NCBI GenBank assembly: GCA_965220935.1
Contig: OZ244857.1
Location: 1,984,001-2,048,000 of the forward strand
Source: Bin80 sp965220935
GTDB taxonomy: Bacteria; Bacteroidota; Rhodothermia; Rhodothermales; Bin80
DNA: 64,000 bases
Direction of reading: 5' to 3'
The notes below the pieces were generated by a model. The model ran no database searches and was not told the DNA's origin. It saw only the letters and a program-made list of their open reading frames with translations. Positions within the stretch are counted from its first letter, which is position 1. The number at the start of each line of letters is the position of its first letter. Both the position numbers and the translations under genes were made by a program. Of this stretch, positions 49,162 to 56,681 are shown piece after piece.

Positions 49162-50940
49162 TCAGGAGAGTTTGATATTCAGGAGTTTTAGCGCCTTCAT
49201 TTGGGTCGGATTGTAATCCTCAAACAAGGTCACTTCGGGAGAATTATCGGTTGTGATTTTCGGAACGCCCACTACACGACTCAACCCAGACAAAGTTTTC
49301 ATCACCGACTCATAACTCATGGCGGTTTCGCCATCTGATGTCGTCTTGTTTTGCGCTTTCTCTTTGGCTTCATCTGAGCGCTTGGCTGGCGAGACCATGT
49401 CTTTTCTTTGCGCTCTCTTGAGTTGCAAATCATCTTCTGCAAACAACATGGGCGCGAGCTTCTGACGGAGGTGGTACTCTACATAATAGGCCAACATACA
49501 TAAAAAGATATGCGCAATGACCCGATGTTCATTGCGATGATGAATCGGGCGTACGCGCAACGACATGGATTTCATGGTTCTAAATGCCCATTCTACCGAA
49601 GATAAACGCTTGTAATCGGAGACTAATGTCTCGGGGGTCTTTTTCACACTTGACCGAATGGCATACACGCCGTCCAAGAGTTCGGCTTTTTTAATCGCTT
49701 GTTCATTGCGGCTATAGGTAAAATGCCCCTCCTTAATGTCACCCAGATTGTAGAACCTCTTTAATTTGTGTTTGCCCACAACCTTCTGGACGCGCATGCC
49801 AATTTTGGCTTCGTTTTTTAATCGGCACGGCGTCGCCGTGATGGCTTTGATAATCTTGTTAAGTCCCTCATCCGCTTTGTCCAACAATGCATCCCGTGTT
49901 TGCTTGCTCTTGGCCGCTTGTAAGGGGTTCTTGCACAGAATCAGGGTTTCATCTGGATACAAATCACACTCTAGTTCCACCAGATTCTGCTGATCAAACA
50001 AACTCATCTGAATTTCCTTCTGCTCTATAACCTCACGCATTTCCTTTTCCCGCCGCTGCTCTTTTTCTTGGTGATCTACCACCTTTCGGATCTCCCTCTT
50101 TTGCATACCCGTGATCCAATCCAGCCCCACAGGTATGATCTCCTCTTTAATCTGCTTCTGCTTCAATAACCCCCGATCTCCAACCAATATAACATGCTTT
50201 AATCCAAAGGACTCTTGAATCTTAGTGATCTGACATCCAAGCGTTGCAGTATCGGCGGTATTGCCTGGAAAGACCTCTACCGAGACGGGGCGTCCCTCTG
50301 CATCGGTGATCAGCCCATAAACGACTTGTTTTTTGCCTTTTTTCTTATCTCGGTTATGGCCAAACTCCGCGAAGAAATTTTTCTCCCCTTCCACATAACT
50401 ACTGCTGACGTCATAGAGTACCATCCCCCCTTCTGTCAAATGCCGTTTGGCTAACGTGCACTCAATGTCGGCTTTGCACTTGGCCAGCTGATCCATGGCT
50501 TCATACAAGTCATCCTGATCAACGTACTTGAGGTTCAGTTCTTCGTTGAGGGTATCGGCAGCGGTCTCTTGATTGAGCATGGTACTGGTCCGGAGTTTGC
50601 TGGCCGGGTCTAACACGCGGGCGGCAATCATCCCAAGCACCAGGCGACGAAAGCGTGAGTTCTTTGGGGCAATCAGGTCATGGATCTTGAGTTGGGTCAT
50701 CATGCCCAGGACTGCGGCCACATGACCGTGGGGTTTGCTACTTCGAATCTCAAAGGCGTCTTTGATGGATTTGACCGCCGTGCCACCTTTCAAGAGGGTG
50801 CGAATGCCATCAATGATAGCCTGTGGGAGACGGGTAAGATTGGTGACGGTGAATTTAACGGATTTACCATCAATCCATTTGGATTCGCGAATGAGCCAAG
50901 TTGGCTTGGAGTTACGGTTGGGTATTTGTTCAACATACAT
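49162..50940 (-). CDS. IS1634-family (IS4 group) DDE transposase
   Basis: The 592-residue product has the DDE core of the IS1634 family: first aspartate in MVLYDVSSSYVEG, second in HVILVGDRGLLKQKQI, and the glutamate in the Y-R-E-K-like signature YKRLSSVEWAFRTMKSMSLR, followed by HIFLCMLAYYVEYHLRQ. Length is typical (500-600). The start ATG at 50940 sits in a 20-base motif that recurs 90 bases upstream. Confidence 0.9.
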   Translation of the reverse strand: MYVEQIPNRNSKPTWLIRESKWIDGKSVKFTVTNLTRLPQAIIDGIRTLLKGGTAVKSIKDAFEIRSSKPHGHVAAVLGMMTQLKIHDLIAPKNSRFRRLVLGMIAARVLDPASKLRTSTMLNQETAADTLNEELNLKYVDQDDLYEAMDQLAKCKADIECTLAKRHLTEGGMVLYDVSSSYVEGEKNFFAEFGHNRDKKKGKKQVVYGLITDAEGRPVSVEVFPGNTADTATLGCQITKIQESFGLKHVILVGDRGLLKQKQIKEEIIPVGLDWITGMQKREIRKVVDHQEKEQRREKEMREVIEQKEIQMSLFDQQNLVELECDLYPDETLILCKNPLQAAKSKQTRDALLDKADEGLNKIIKAITATPCRLKNEAKIGMRVQKVVGKHKLKRFYNLGDIKEGHFTYSRNEQAIKKAELLDGVYAIRSSVKKTPETLVSDYKRLSSVEWAFRTMKSMSLRVRPIHHRNEHRVIAHIFLCMLAYYVEYHLRQKLAPMLFAEDDLQLKRAQRKDMVSPAKRSDEAKEKAQNKTTSDGETAMSYESVMKTLSGLSRVVGVPKITTDNSPEVTLFEDYNPTQMKALKLLNIKLS

Positions 50941-51045
50941 GGACAGGATAAATTATTTGTGAGTGGATAAGAATGCCTAAATATATGACATAAAATGATA
51001 CAAAACACAAAAAACACAGGCTTTTTACATGGACAGGTTAAATTA
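50936..51045 (-). repeat. Duplicated transposase leader motif with ATG-stop
   Basis: The 20-mer tacatggacaggataaatta (50936-50955) recurs at 51026-51045 with one change. On the minus strand the downstream copy supplies the transposase start codon, while in the upstream copy the ATG (51030-51028) is followed at once by TAA. The arrangement is that of a duplicated initiation site of which one copy is a start-stop. It could hold back transposase translation; that is inference. Confidence 0.7.
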
Positions 51046-51193
51046 CGCAAAAAAAGTGCAAAAAATCGATAAATAAGCCCTAAATCCACTAAAAATGCCC
51101 CAAATATCCCTAAATGAGCGGATATTAGGGAAGAAAAATGAGGAAAATCCCGTTAAACCCAGTGAATCTGATGATTTTTAGGGTTAACTTCAG

Positions 51194-51199
51194 GTAAAA
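51194..51199. repeat. Target-site duplication, right copy
   Basis: The bases gtaaaa match 49034-49039 and directly abut the right inverted repeat of the IS1634-family element. Confidence 0.85.
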
Positions 51200-51606
51200 G
51201 GTGGTGCTCGGCGTGAGCCGGTCGCTGACATCATAATACTCTAAATTACGACGGATATTCCCCCTCACCCTACCGATCACCGACCAATTGGTGTTGTCGG
51301 ACGACCGCTCAACGATGAACTCCTTGAAGGCGCTGTTGTTGAGACGTGATTGCGTATACCGATCCCATGAGATTCGGTGAATAAGAAACCCCTCCACAGT
51401 GGCGCTCACATTTAATGGCGGATCCGGGGCCGCGCTCTGGGGAATGGCGGCTCGCGAAGATGCATCTCCATCACGCACATCCTCGCTTGGCTCTACATGC
51501 CAGTCCATGACACGGATCCTTTCAGGCGGAGTCTCACTTAGATCACCATGCCCGTCAGTGGACGCTAATCCATGCTCCTCCAACTGGAGGGACTCATCTA
51601 AAAAAT

Positions 51607-51616
51607 GGGGGGGGGG
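51607..51616 (-). repeat. C10 homopolymer tract inside the coding region (candidate phase-variation switch)
   Basis: The tract (G10 on the plus strand) lies about 40 codons after the start of the giant secreted protein, just past the signal peptide. With ten C the frame terminates within 12 bases; with nine or twelve it stays open into the fibronectin repeats. Such tracts change length by slipped-strand mispairing in known contingency loci. Confidence 0.85.
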
Positions 51617-51763
51617 TAGATTCGGAATCCCCAACGACTGAACCATCCACAGCGAAATCAGACCCCGTCTGCGCACCAGCAACCCCGACCACCCATAACA
51701 CAACAAATTGAAGCAAAAAAGATCGGCTAAACGACATGAGAAATTGAAGGTTGATCAAAAAAT

Positions 51764-51779
51764 GGGGGGGGGGGGGGGG
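51764..51779 (-). repeat. C16 homopolymer tract upstream of the giant gene
   Basis: Sixteen G on the plus strand, 27 bases upstream of ATG 51737. Its downstream flank (attttttgatc in the coding sense) resembles that of the C10 tract (attttttagat), so the two may share an origin. It lies either in the leader, where length would alter promoter or ribosome spacing, or in an N-terminal extension beginning at 51797 that stays in frame with 51737 at the present length. Confidence 0.8.
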
Positions 51780-51904
51780 ATTTTCTATAAGCGTCATGTT
51801 ATATGGTTAATAATACACGAGAGAATGAGTTTCGGTCAATTTTGAAAAACAAAATCATGATCTCCTATCTTGAATAATCATTATGTGGATTGATCAGTAG
51901 CAGA

Positions 51905-52678
51905 TCACTGAAGACGCCAAACAATCAGTAACTGGGGTTGTAATTCATTTTGACCATCAACTCCCAACTTGTTTCCCCAATACTGTAACTCAATACCGAT
52001 ATGAAATTCATTAGGCGTATTAAATAAATTACCGATGTCCCACACAAATTGAGGCTGGGCCAGAATCCAAGCCGAATCTTTGATTCCACTGTTTTTAACG
52101 CTTACAGCACCCACATACTCGGCATGGCCCATGAATGAAAACGTCTGACTCCCCCAGCTCATGATTTTAAGCCAACTGATGTCAAATATGAACCCTGGAT
52201 CACGCCGCGGACCATCACTATAATCCACAATCGCTGCAAAATCAGTGTTGACAAAAATAAACCCAGGTATGTTCCAAGACAGTCGGAGGCCTGGCAAAAT
52301 TTTTAAAATATTTGCATCTCCATCGAAATTCAACCCCCCAATCGCTGCAATGTCTATCACGGGCCCAATCTTGATGCCAGAGCGCGCAAGTTTAGAAAAA
52401 CTCAGGGTTGGATACCATTCACCATAAAACTCTTTGTCATTAAATCCATCATTCTCCGTATCATCTAAAAAATCAATGAAGAAGAAGCTGGATCCTAATT
52501 TCCAGTTTCCCGCATGCTGAAATGTCAGAATATTCGTGGAGTGGTGCTTACCAGTAAACGGATTTAACAGACTCCCTCTCTGATAGTGAAATTCCAACTG
52601 CGCCGAAACAGTGGAAATAGGAATTAACAAAAAAAGTACAAAGGCAATCAAGCCAGTGAATAACCCATAACGTCTCAT
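51905..52678 (-). CDS. Tsx-like / DUF5020 nucleoside-specific outer membrane channel
   Basis: The 257-residue product has a signal peptide ending VSAQ, then LEFHYQRGSLLNPFTGKHHST and NWKLGSSFFFIDFLDD, typical of the Tsx/DUF5020 twelve-strand barrel, and a C-terminal LLIVWRLQ strand ending in an aromatic pattern. The family makes channels for nucleosides or similar small solutes. It stands alone between the phase-variable gene and the NifU-type gene. Confidence 0.75.
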   Translation of the reverse strand: MRRYGLFTGLIAFVLFLLIPISTVSAQLEFHYQRGSLLNPFTGKHHSTNILTFQHAGNWKLGSSFFFIDFLDDTENDGFNDKEFYGEWYPTLSFSKLARSGIKIGPVIDIAAIGGLNFDGDANILKILPGLRLSWNIPGFIFVNTDFAAIVDYSDGPRRDPGFIFDISWLKIMSWGSQTFSFMGHAEYVGAVSVKNSGIKDSAWILAQPQFVWDIGNLFNTPNEFHIGIELQYWGNKLGVDGQNELQPQLLIVWRLQ

Positions 52679-52705
52679 ATCACAACAAATATAGTTAATT
52701 TTATA

Positions 52706-52960
52706 TTAAATGGCCTCCACACCAGAAATCTGCGGGATGGCATGACGAAGCGCCTGCTCAATCCCCGCTTTCAGTGTCATAGCACTCATAGGACAAGACC
52801 CACAAGTCCCAAGTAATTCTATCTCTACAATCATATTCTTTGTAATTCTGTGGAGACGAACCTCGCCTCCATCCGCTACAAGATAAGGACGAATTGAATC
52901 AAGTCCATCTTCAATGCGGTGAAGAAGATCAGAATCAGTATTCGGATCATAGTGAGACAT
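52706..52960 (-). CDS. NifU C-terminal domain iron-sulfur scaffold protein
   Basis: An 84-residue NifU_C (Nfu-type) protein. It shows IRPYLVADGGEVRLHRI and the cluster-binding CxxC in LLGTCGSCPMSAMTLKAGIE. Such proteins carry 4Fe-4S clusters to target enzymes. It lies 15 bases downstream of mrp, another cluster carrier, so the two form an operon for cluster delivery. Confidence 0.9.
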   Translation of the reverse strand: MSHYDPNTDSDLLHRIEDGLDSIRPYLVADGGEVRLHRITKNMIVEIELLGTCGSCPMSAMTLKAGIEQALRHAIPQISGVEAI

Positions 52961-52974
52961 GTCTTCACATATTT

Positions 52975-54051
52975 CTATTTATACTCAATGACAGGAGATG
53001 GAGAAGAGACCGTCTTATCAACCAGTGATACAACAAGACTGCGAGCAATTGACCGAAAGGCAAGCGCCGCAGGATTTGAAGGCGACGACAATACAATTGG
53101 TTTGCCCGTATCACCAGAAGACCGAAGTGACTCTTCCAGAGGGATCTTACCCAGTAAAGGTATTCCTGTTTCAGATGCTAACTTCTCAGCTCCCCCCTCT
53201 CCAAATATATAATACTTTTTATTCGGCAAATCTTCAGGTGTAAACCATGCCATATTTTCAATAATTCCCAAAACAGGGACATTCACTTTTTCAAACATGA
53301 GCAATCCTTTTTTTGCATCGGCGAGTGCGACTTTTTGTGGAGTAGACGCAATAATTGCACCAGATAATTTAACCGTTTGAACAATCGTTAGTTGTATATC
53401 CCCTGTTCCAGGTGGTAAGTCCAACAGTAGAAAATCAAGATCTCCCCACTCTGCATCATTCAAAAACTGTTTCACTGCTCCTGATACCATTGGGCCGCGC
53501 CAAATCACGGCCTGTGAATCATCAACCAATAATCCCATAGAAAGGACATGCACGCCATATTTGATGATCGGAACGATTTTTCGTTGATCATTAACCCGAG
53601 GTTTATCACCCTCTAACCCGAACATCAATGGCACGCTCGGGCCGTAAATATCAGTGTCAACTAGACCGGTCCTGTAGCCTTCATCCGCAAGCGCAACAGC
53701 AATATTCGTTGCAATTGTGCTCTTGCCTACGCCTCCTTTCCCTGATGCGATAGCGATCATGTGTCGGGCTCCGAGTTGTAGTTGCTGTCCCCTCTGGGAA
53801 TACACCAACTCAATCTGTACCGTAAGGTCATCCCCAAACGCACGATGAATCGCTTCAGTACAGAGTTTGATTACATTACGAGAAAACTCAGTACCGGGCT
53901 GCGAAATGTTAACCTTAAATGTAATCAACTGACCATCAATCTCCATATCTCTTACAGCCCCTGATCGGGTCATATCCTGCCCCCTATCTGGATCGTGTAT
54001 GTTGCTTAAAACCTGATAAATAGCCTTACGCCTAATTGATTTTCGACTCAT
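52975..54051 (-). CDS. Mrp/ApbC (NBP35-type) iron-sulfur carrier ATPase
   Basis: The 358-residue product has an N-terminal DUF59/MIP18-like domain (residues 10-90) and a P-loop ATPase of the MinD/Mrp class: deviant Walker A IASGKGGVGKSTIATNIA, switch VDTDIYGPSVPLMFGL, and DFLLLDLPPGTGDIQLT. The CxxC usual near the C-terminus is not seen: NMAWFTPEDLPNKKYYIFG carries no cysteine pair, so cluster binding may differ. It heads the mrp-nfu pair. Confidence 0.9.
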   Translation of the reverse strand: MSRKSIRRKAIYQVLSNIHDPDRGQDMTRSGAVRDMEIDGQLITFKVNISQPGTEFSRNVIKLCTEAIHRAFGDDLTVQIELVYSQRGQQLQLGARHMIAIASGKGGVGKSTIATNIAVALADEGYRTGLVDTDIYGPSVPLMFGLEGDKPRVNDQRKIVPIIKYGVHVLSMGLLVDDSQAVIWRGPMVSGAVKQFLNDAEWGDLDFLLLDLPPGTGDIQLTIVQTVKLSGAIIASTPQKVALADAKKGLLMFEKVNVPVLGIIENMAWFTPEDLPNKKYYIFGEGGAEKLASETGIPLLGKIPLEESLRSSGDTGKPIVLSSPSNPAALAFRSIARSLVVSLVDKTVSSPSPVIEYK

Positions 54052-54123
54052 TTAACCACTTGACAGAATAAATCCCTGAATGATCATCTGAAAAATAAGA
54101 ATTTTCCCGTTACCATTAAAGTC

Positions 54124-55110
54124 TCAGTTTGATGATGGCAAACCCACCCCCCTGTAGATCCTTAAGGCAATTCCATGTGTGAGCCCCCAAGGGCTAATCG
54201 TGATCGTTCGTTGATGCAACCGATTCATGACTTCCAGAAAAATCAATATTGCTGCGGGAAACACATCTGCTCTTCCGTGAAGTTTTTGGGGGTCAAGTGC
54301 TAAAATCTCATCATAACTCATCTGAATGAGACAATCGGTCCAACATTGAATCTGATCATGTGACAACGTCATTTCCTTACGATCTCTTTGCTCTATACAT
54401 TCCCAAGATGCACTGTATTTTTTTAATGGCTCAAGGAGGTGATCTCGGGTTAGTTGATATTGCAACTCTAAAAGGAGTCGCTGCGCGTCTGAGGCACCAA
54501 CGAGAAAAGGTTCTTCTCCATGTTCTGACATATTCATGTCCTTCAACAATGATTGAATGACCGATCTTGCAGATTGGACCTCCTCTACCTTAGGGGGTAG
54601 GCTTGAAAAACACCGCTCTGTAATTCGTACTGAGCCAATGTTAACACTAACTCGACTGAGAATTTGGCCATCCGATGTACCCTCAACCAGTTCAGTTGAC
54701 CCTCCGCCTATATCACAGGAAATGACTTTCCCCGTGATGTGAGGCAACCCTCCGAGCGCCCCTTCAAAACTGATATCGGCCTCTTGCTCTCCTGTAAGGA
54801 TTTGATACTGTATGCCAGTGCGTTCATATACGATTTCAATAATTGATGAACCCGTATCACGGGATGCACTCGTACCGGCAACGATCAATTGATCTACCTC
54901 CCATTGCTCTGCAACCTTCTGAAAAGTGTTTAGTGCGTCAATCAGTCGCTCAATTGCACCTTTGGACAAACGTCCATTTGCATCAACCCCCTCTCCCAAC
55001 CTAATCATGGAGCACGCCTGCTTAAGCGGAATGAGTGTTCCCTGAGAAGACCACTCAGAAATGAGAAGCTTCCCAGAATTTGTACCAATATCAACGGTTG
55101 CAAGCCTCAA
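54124..55110 (-). CDS. Ppx/GppA family exopolyphosphatase/pppGpp phosphatase
   Basis: A 328-residue ASKHA-fold enzyme with phosphate 1 motif TVDIGTNSGKLLI, GTSASRDTGSS, and phosphate 2 motif ISCDIGGGSTELVEG near residue 135, followed by VSVNIGSVRITE. It lacks the long C-terminal HD-like part of E. coli Ppx, so it is of the short type, which hydrolyses polyphosphate or pppGpp. It follows an unknown secreted protein gene by 80 bases. Confidence 0.85.
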   Translation of the reverse strand: MRLATVDIGTNSGKLLISEWSSQGTLIPLKQACSMIRLGEGVDANGRLSKGAIERLIDALNTFQKVAEQWEVDQLIVAGTSASRDTGSSIIEIVYERTGIQYQILTGEQEADISFEGALGGLPHITGKVISCDIGGGSTELVEGTSDGQILSRVSVNIGSVRITERCFSSLPPKVEEVQSARSVIQSLLKDMNMSEHGEEPFLVGASDAQRLLLELQYQLTRDHLLEPLKKYSASWECIEQRDRKEMTLSHDQIQCWTDCLIQMSYDEILALDPQKLHGRADVFPAAILIFLEVMNRLHQRTITISPWGLTHGIALRIYRGVGLPSSN

Positions 55111-55190
55111 CCTTTACCTCAATCTGCGGATGACGCCAATGACAATGGTCATGGAGGCATCCTGTGGCCGCATAAATCCTAGCAACGAAA

Positions 55191-56522
55191 TCATTCAGAA
55201 ATACCATCAAGAAACACCGATTCTGTATTGTCCATGACCGGAAACATTGAAACCCCCCATCGCTCAGGGTAATCTGGTTCACTCGCATTCCAATGTTCAA
55301 AGGAATGCGATCCATCGGATTGATAACTTAATATATACATGCCTGGCGGTAATCTGAAAAATTGAATTTCCTTACGATTTTTTCTGGAACCTCCCGCATG
55401 CGAAGAGCCTTCCCATGACATTTCCCAAAGTACTGTCCAGCCTCCCTCATCGTCCTGTTGCTCTAAGATTGCAAGATCGTACCCATTATCTGGGCCGGTG
55501 AGCTCCCCCAAAGCATGCACGACGACAGCGGTGGTATCCGTCACTGTAAATAATTGAGAATGCTCCTCATCATCGCCGACCTGTATAAATTTGATGATCG
55601 GATCACGTTGCAACATCCAAGGATCAAATGTGCGAACAGACTCACGCTCTGAAGCAGTCAGCCGTAATCCCCAACCCTCTGGATCATACGGAGGATTGCC
55701 ACGCCATGCACCATAGTGATGGCTATTATTCGTTGAAGCAACCGCGCGATAGACGCTAGGCAAAAGCGTACGTTGCCCCCGAAAGATTCTATTTTCTGCG
55801 ATGCCACCTGCCCAAATCGTATTATCCCGTGTCAATTGCCAAATCACCTGACCTGTCTGGGCATCCTCAATCCGAGAATAATCTAATGGTTGAACCACAT
55901 TTTCATTACCTATCTGTCCTATTGCATGAATTGTAAGATCTACTGGACTTTGAACCTCAAAGAAATACTCTCTCTTTTCATCTTTACCTAAGGATGTGGC
56001 ATCCCATATCTGATGATCGGTCTGGCCTTCAATATAGCCATCAATTGACCGTAGGGCATCTTTAGCATCGGGGGAATAAACAACGACGTTCCATTTCCTT
56101 TCATCCTTGGTAAACGAACTTCTTGACCGATTTAATAGCTGTCCATAACTGGCAAAATTCAAGGTATAATCTCCTGGCTCAAGCACCAACTCATCTTCAG
56201 TGACTTTGGCGATAGACCCATTGAGAACCGTATTGGGAGATTCATTCATTGCCCACACGAGCTCCCCCGTACTGGTGCGAACAATCCACGGGTATGCGGC
56301 AAGTCCGTTCGCCTTTCGCCGCTCATCTACGGTGCCTACACCATCAATTAAAACCTTTAAGTGACCCGAAACCTGAAAACTCTGCTGCGTCAACTCCCAA
56401 GCATCAAGGCGATTGAGGACTATTGCTCCACGCGGCGCTGGGGGCCCAGAAAAAAGCCTGTACACCGCTAAGATGGTCAGCAGGAGAACAACAATAAAAA
56501 GTGCGCGGGTTAAAGAATTCAT
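55191..56522 (-). CDS. Secreted or membrane-anchored protein with a triplicated domain of unknown function
   Basis: The 443-residue product has one N-terminal hydrophobic helix (LFIVVLLLTILAVYRLF). I do not recognise a family. The body appears to hold three copies of a module of roughly 110-130 residues with a shared order: F-x-V ... G-x-VVW-x-M ... (A)GG-x-x-x-N ... L-x-PG-x-Y-x-L ... HxxxW ... PxxPExWG. The second copy is VIWQLTRDNTIWAGGIAENR ... NNSHHYGAWRG ... DPEGWG and the third is VLWEMSWEGSSHAGGSRKN ... DGSHSFEHWNAS ... YPERWG; the first is weaker. Beta-rich, jelly-roll-like. It is divergent from the rsbU-like gene. Confidence 0.65.
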   Translation of the reverse strand: MNSLTRALFIVVLLLTILAVYRLFSGPPAPRGAIVLNRLDAWELTQQSFQVSGHLKVLIDGVGTVDERRKANGLAAYPWIVRTSTGELVWAMNESPNTVLNGSIAKVTEDELVLEPGDYTLNFASYGQLLNRSRSSFTKDERKWNVVVYSPDAKDALRSIDGYIEGQTDHQIWDATSLGKDEKREYFFEVQSPVDLTIHAIGQIGNENVVQPLDYSRIEDAQTGQVIWQLTRDNTIWAGGIAENRIFRGQRTLLPSVYRAVASTNNSHHYGAWRGNPPYDPEGWGLRLTASERESVRTFDPWMLQRDPIIKFIQVGDDEEHSQLFTVTDTTAVVVHALGELTGPDNGYDLAILEQQDDEGGWTVLWEMSWEGSSHAGGSRKNRKEIQFFRLPPGMYILSYQSDGSHSFEHWNASEPDYPERWGVSMFPVMDNTESVFLDGISE

Positions 56523-56681
56523 TCCAGAGGATACAATTTATACTTTGAGTACGAATTTTCGTGCAACAATGTTACTAAAATCACGAAAACTGTAACAATT
56601 TTGATCAGGTTAGGTTTTATGTATATTGGCTCAATATATAGTCTTTGATTTCCATTAGCTGCCATTAAGAGGTTCATCGTT
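56523..56681. promoter_or_regulatory. Divergent promoter region of the unknown secreted protein and the RsbU-like gene
   Basis: This 159-base spacer separates two outward-facing genes and must hold both promoters. A purine-rich aagagg at 56667-56672 is placed as the ribosome-binding site for the TTG start at 56682. I cannot assign individual -33/-7 elements with confidence. Confidence 0.4.

Larger units (their letters stand above)
49040..51193 (-). mobile_element. IS1634-family insertion sequence, apparently intact
   Basis: A 2,154-bp element with 15-bp perfect terminal inverted repeats (ctgaagttaacccta at 49040-49054 and its complement at 51179-51193) and a 6-bp target duplication gtaaaa. 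It holds one full-length transposase gene. It is inserted in the same orientation as the interrupted fibronectin gene. Perfect ends and an open transposase suggest a recent insertion and possible activity. Confidence 0.9.
51194..51737 (-). pseudogene. 5' part of the giant fibronectin gene: signal peptide, linker and first FN3 domain
   Basis: ATG 51737 starts MSFSRSFLLQFVVLWVVGVA-GAQ, a good signal peptide, then a short acidic linker to ...DSEST. A run of ten C in the coding strand (51616-51607) follows, after which the frame stops at once (PPPFFR-stop). Shifted by one base, the frame runs on as HFLDESLQLEEHGLASTDGH, a 60-residue linker, and the first fibronectin domain (PPLNVSATVEGFLIHRISWD ...) up to the IS insertion at STTFY. 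Nine or twelve C would join signal peptide and body. As it stands, the gene is off for two independent reasons. Confidence 0.85.
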
